From the NCBI GenBank assembly GCA_038061815.1, contig JBBTYK010000009.1, positions 1-52,662 on the forward strand: a stretch of 52,662 bases of DNA, read 5' to 3'. The notes beneath the pieces are model-generated. The model was given only the letters and a program-made list of their open reading frames with translations. It had not been told where the DNA came from and did not search any database. The DNA comes from JBBTXJ01 sp038061815. GTDB lineage: Bacteria > Patescibacteriota > Patescibacteriia > Magasanikbacterales > JBBTXJ01. Below, piece by piece: positions 49,932 to 52,662 of the stretch; position 1 is the stretch's first letter; each line of letters starts with the position of its first letter. The position numbers and the translations under genes are program-made.

Positions 49932-50675
49932 ATGCGTATATTCATTACTGGTATTTCGTCGGGCATCGGGCGGGCGTTGGCGCGTCAGACGGTTGCGGCC
50001 GGCCATGAGGTATGGGGCATTGCGCGGCGCGCCGAATTGCTTGATGAATTGAAGCGGGAGTTCACTGCGCCGCATTTCATCACGAGTCAGTGCGATGTTG
50101 ACGACGTCGCGGCGATGCGCGCGGTTGCCGCCGCGATGCGGGAGGCCGGATGGGAGCCCGATGCGGTCATCTTGAATGCCGGGGTTTATTTTGCCGATGG
50201 CGGCGAGGGTTTCCGTTTTGATGCGCATCGGAGTACGTTCGGCGTCAATGTGGACGGCGCGCTTTTTTGGGTGGCGGAATGGCTTCCGGATTTTTTGCGC
50301 CGCCGCGCCGGCGCGTTCATCGCCATTTCATCAACCGCCGCGCTTCGGCCGAGCGGGAGCGCGTACTATTCGGCCAGCAAAGCGGCGTTGTCCATGGCGT
50401 TTAGACAACTGCGTTTGAGTTTCGCCGACAATGGTGTTACCTTTTCTACTATGCACTTCGGCCCGATTGATACGGACATGTGGCAGGGGCGGCGTATGTT
50501 TCTCGTGGCATCGGCGGCGGATGCGGCGGCGGCCGCGCTCCGGCTGTTGGAGCGGCCCGCCGGTTCGTATTTTTTTCCGTTTGTTTCAACGTGGCTGTTG
50601 CGGTTGTCGTCTCTCGTTCCTGACCGCGTATTTTTATTTGTCTCGCGATTAGTGTTAAAAAGAGTCCGCGAATAA
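49932..50675 (+). CDS. Short-chain dehydrogenase/reductase (classical SDR)
   Basis: 247 residues. TGISSGIG cofactor motif at 6-13, D in the acidic loop (CDVDDV), NAG (LNAGV), catalytic Ser in AISSTAA and YYSASK with YxxxK. The C-terminal ~35 residues are hydrophobic (FFPFVSTWLLRLSSLV), suggesting membrane association, as in lipid-acting SDRs. The substrate is unknown. The stop is 1 nt before the next ATG. Confidence 0.85.
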   Translation: MRIFITGISSGIGRALARQTVAAGHEVWGIARRAELLDELKREFTAPHFITSQCDVDDVAAMRAVAAAMREAGWEPDAVILNAGVYFADGGEGFRFDAHRSTFGVNVDGALFWVAEWLPDFLRRRAGAFIAISSTAALRPSGSAYYSASKAALSMAFRQLRLSFADNGVTFSTMHFGPIDTDMWQGRRMFLVASAADAAAAALRLLERPAGSYFFPFVSTWLLRLSSLVPDRVFLFVSRLVLKRVRE

Positions 50676-50676
50676 T

Positions 50677-51663
50677 ATGTCATATCACGGCACACGCGTT
50701 CTGGTGACCGGCGGCGCCGGATTTATCGGGTCGTTTTTGGCGCAGCGATTGGTGGCGGAGGGCGCGGATGTCGCCGTGACGATTCGGCCGGGCAGCAATC
50801 CGTGGCGGCTGGCGTCCGTGATAGACCGGGTGCGCGTTCTTGAAATTGATTTGGCGAATCCGTCGTCGTGCGAGCGGCTCTGTCAATCGTGGGTGCCGGA
50901 ACTTATTTTCAATCTCGGTTCGCTTGTGCGCACGCAACAGTCGCTTGACGCGCTTGATGCGGTTTGGGAAGGGAATTTTTTGGTCGCTAAAAATGTGTTT
51001 CATGCGGCGGCTGCCGCCGGCGTGCGCAAATGCGTGCAGGTGGGGACGGTTGAGGAATACGGCCATGCGATGGTGCCGTTCGTGGAGACGGCGCGCGAGG
51101 AACCCATTTCGCCGTATTCACTGGGGAAGCTCATGGCAACGCATCTCGCGCTCATGACCGATAAATTGACCGCGATGCGCGTGGCGGCGGTGCGTATGGC
51201 GGCGACGTTCGGGCCGGCACAGGGGTTTGTGATGCTGACGCCGAATGTGATTTGCGCGTGCATGGAGCGCAGGGATTTTCCGACGAATCCGGGCGAACAA
51301 ATGCGCGACCTCATGTTTGTTGAGGACGCGGTAAGCGGCCTGTTGGCGGTTGGCGCTTCGCCGGCGGCCGACGGGGAAATCATCAACATCGGCACGGGAA
51401 CGATGCAGACGATGAAAGCGGTTATGACGCGGATTAACGAACTTATGGGGAATCCGATTACGATTCAGTTCGGCGCGATTTCGTATCGGCCGCTGGACAC
51501 CAAAGTATTTTATATGGATGTTTCAAAAGCGGAGCGGTTGCTGGGCTGGCGCGCCGCGGCGGATTTTGATGCGGCGCTTGCGCAGACGGTGGCGTGGTAT
51601 CGGGAGCATTGGGATGTGGCGGAGCGCGAATTACTCTCTCATGAGCGGCATGCCCGGGTATGA
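50677..51663 (+). CDS. NAD-dependent epimerase/dehydratase (extended SDR)
   Basis: 328 residues. VLVTGGAGFIGSFLAQRL, an Arg-containing cofactor loop (TIRPGSNPWRL), VQVGTVEEYG and PYSLGKLMA with YxxxK. It looks like the sugar-nucleotide epimerase/4,6-dehydratase/4-reductase group. It could supply the C4 reductase or C5 epimerase step after the RfbH/ColD-like enzyme, but the reaction cannot be assigned from sequence. It overlaps the methyltransferase by 4 nt (ATGA). Confidence 0.85.
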   Translation: MSYHGTRVLVTGGAGFIGSFLAQRLVAEGADVAVTIRPGSNPWRLASVIDRVRVLEIDLANPSSCERLCQSWVPELIFNLGSLVRTQQSLDALDAVWEGNFLVAKNVFHAAAAAGVRKCVQVGTVEEYGHAMVPFVETAREEPISPYSLGKLMATHLALMTDKLTAMRVAAVRMAATFGPAQGFVMLTPNVICACMERRDFPTNPGEQMRDLMFVEDAVSGLLAVGASPAADGEIINIGTGTMQTMKAVMTRINELMGNPITIQFGAISYRPLDTKVFYMDVSKAERLLGWRAAADFDAALAQTVAWYREHWDVAERELLSHERHARV

Positions 51664-52400
51664 AAACACAGTACGAGCAGACGTATCATGAGATGGAAGA
51701 GCGGTATTGGTGGTTTCGCGGCAGACGCGATTTCATCATGCGTCTCATGCGCGCCGTTTCGCCGGATGCCGCCGTGCTGGAGGTTGGATGTTCAGGAGGA
51801 GTATTGCTCCATGATTTGCGCGCGCGGGGATTCACACAGCTTGTCGGCATTGATATTTCGCCGCAGGCGGTGCAGTGTTGCCGGACGCGCGGATTGGACG
51901 GCGTGCAGCAAGCCGATGCCCGCGCGCTTCCGTTTCCCGATGAGACGTTCGATATTGTCGTCGCCAGTGATATACTGGAGCATCTGCCTGATGCGGACAG
52001 CGCGGTGGCGGAATGGCGCCGCGTGTTGAAACCGGGCGGACAGCTTATCGTGTTTGTTCCCGCGTATCAGTGGCTGTGGAGCCGCCACGATGAAATGAAC
52101 AACCACGTGAAGCGATATAGTTATCGCGAATTGGTTGGCTGTCTGCACCGCAATCAGTTGGCGATTCTGCGGAGCGGTTTTTGGAACAGCGTGCTGGTCG
52201 CGCCCATCGCCTGCGTTCGGTTGTTTCAGAAGATGATGCCGGCGCGATTTCGTTCGCGCGCAACATCAGGCGACCTCACGGCAATTCCCGCGTGGCTGAA
52301 TGCGGCGCTTACGGCGTTGCTTGTGTGGGAGAATAAGCTCCTGATGCGCGGATGGACTTCTCGCGCCGGCGTCAGCGTATTCGCCATAGGGCGGAAATGA
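51660..52400 (+). CDS. Class I SAM-dependent methyltransferase (Methyltransf_11 type)
   Basis: 246 residues. It begins MKTQYEQTYHEMEERYWWFRGRRD, a sequence typical of glycan-locus methyltransferases. Motif I is LEVGCSGGVLLHDL, then GIDISPQAV, ADARALPFPDETFDIV and SDILEHLPD. The C-terminal ~60 residues are amphipathic. It may methylate a sugar or lipid-linked intermediate. It is translationally coupled to the upstream SDR. Confidence 0.85.
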   Translation: MKTQYEQTYHEMEERYWWFRGRRDFIMRLMRAVSPDAAVLEVGCSGGVLLHDLRARGFTQLVGIDISPQAVQCCRTRGLDGVQQADARALPFPDETFDIVVASDILEHLPDADSAVAEWRRVLKPGGQLIVFVPAYQWLWSRHDEMNNHVKRYSYRELVGCLHRNQLAILRSGFWNSVLVAPIACVRLFQKMMPARFRSRATSGDLTAIPAWLNAALTALLVWENKLLMRGWTSRAGVSVFAIGRK

Positions 52401-52405
52401 AATGT

Positions 52406-52662
52406 ATGTTGAAACGATTGTCTGCGTTTGTTCGTCATCCACTCATCGTGTTCGTGGCCGTAGCGGTATGGCTGTGTTTGGAATATGTGGTGTTGGGCCC
52501 GTACTCCTATCTGCGCATTGGCGACAATTTTGACGTGTTTATTCCGCGGCTCGTTGCGTTGTGGAATGGGTTTGGAGCATGGGGCGTTGCGTACTGGAGC
52601 CCGCTTTTTGCCGGCGGGATTGACCGGTTGGCTACTGACGTTTCATTTTTCAATATCGGGAG
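52406..52662 (+). CDS. Membrane protein, probable GT-C/YfhO-like (3' partial)
   Basis: 85 residues before the window edge, ATG 52406 five bases after the previous stop. The first helix is HPLIVFVAVAVWLCLEYVV, followed by an outer-loop-like GPYSYLRIGDNFDVFIPRL, where GDNxD resembles the conserved acidic site of YfhO/DUF6044-type proteins. The rest is outside the window. Confidence 0.55.
   Translation, partial: MLKRLSAFVRHPLIVFVAVAVWLCLEYVVLGPYSYLRIGDNFDVFIPRLVALWNGFGAWGVAYWSPLFAGGIDRLATDVSFFNIG

Noticed and set aside
1..52662. tRNA and rRNA genes
   Set aside because: No T-arm GGTTCGAATCC-like sequence in a cloverleaf context and no rRNA-like stretch was seen; a covariance scan could still find a divergent one.

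Overview
The window reads as a chromosomal scaffold from an uncultivated bacterium. It looks most like a Patescibacteria/CPR (Parcubacteria-type) genome. The reasons are a large secreted protein with a DUF5667-like N-terminus, compact core genes, a short EF-Ts, almost no Shine-Dalgarno sequences ahead of core genes, many fused glycan enzymes and three runs of N. Both RF1 (PET motif) and RF2 (SPF motif) are present and UGA is used as a stop. The lineage is inferred from family content; no 16S rRNA or tRNA gene was recognised.

Region 1 (1-5.4 kb) holds most of a giant Cys-rich, repeat-built surface protein containing a Kazal module. It is interrupted by an N gap that is almost certainly artificial: both flanks are the same 55 bp, and merging them restores one frame. 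Region 2 (5.5-12.6 kb) has small membrane proteins, a methyltransferase, a YraN nuclease-like protein, nusA-yidC, a SemiSWEET transporter, a nucleotidyltransferase, an O-antigen-ligase-like protein, and a structured leader with small ORFs at 11.88-12.62 kb. Region 3 (12.6-25.1 kb) is core information processing and chaperones: a GT39-like transferase, prfA, rpmE, rpsB-tsf, gap, a DinJ/YafQ toxin-antitoxin pair, groES-groEL under a perfect CIRCE operator, prfB behind a 164-bp MITE-like palindrome, and tsaC-rsmA. Two free-standing genes of unknown function with strong ribosome binding sites lie among them.

Region 4 (25.1-52.7 kb) is a surface-polysaccharide locus. It has two tandem O-antigen-ligase/TPR proteins and a run of multi-domain fusions: GT2-GT4, GT4-GT4-GMD-like, GMD-fucose synthase, DegT-SDR and transketolase C-GT2. 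It also has a split transketolase N half, methyltransferases, an RfbH/ColD-type PLP enzyme with His in place of the Schiff-base Lys, SDR/epimerases, and dolichol-phosphate-mannose-type GT2 proteins. GMD plus the RfbH/ColD-like enzyme suggests a GDP-linked 6-deoxy or 3,6-dideoxy sugar beside GDP-fucose. A Nudix gene and an MFS exporter, each with its own promoter and strong SD, interrupt this locus next to an N gap.

Three genome-scale signals stand out. (a) A family of short palindromes bounded by GTCAT...ATGAC occurs in 5'UTRs and, in frame, inside rsmA and an O-antigen ligase. A different C-rich palindrome forms the linker of the transketolase-GT2 fusion. (b) At least 14 genes have the start context CTATG, usually without SD, and several have a -10 box only 7-17 nt upstream, suggesting leaderless or near-leaderless mRNAs. 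(c) Accessory genes instead carry strong SD sequences and strong terminators or hairpins, as if they came from elsewhere.
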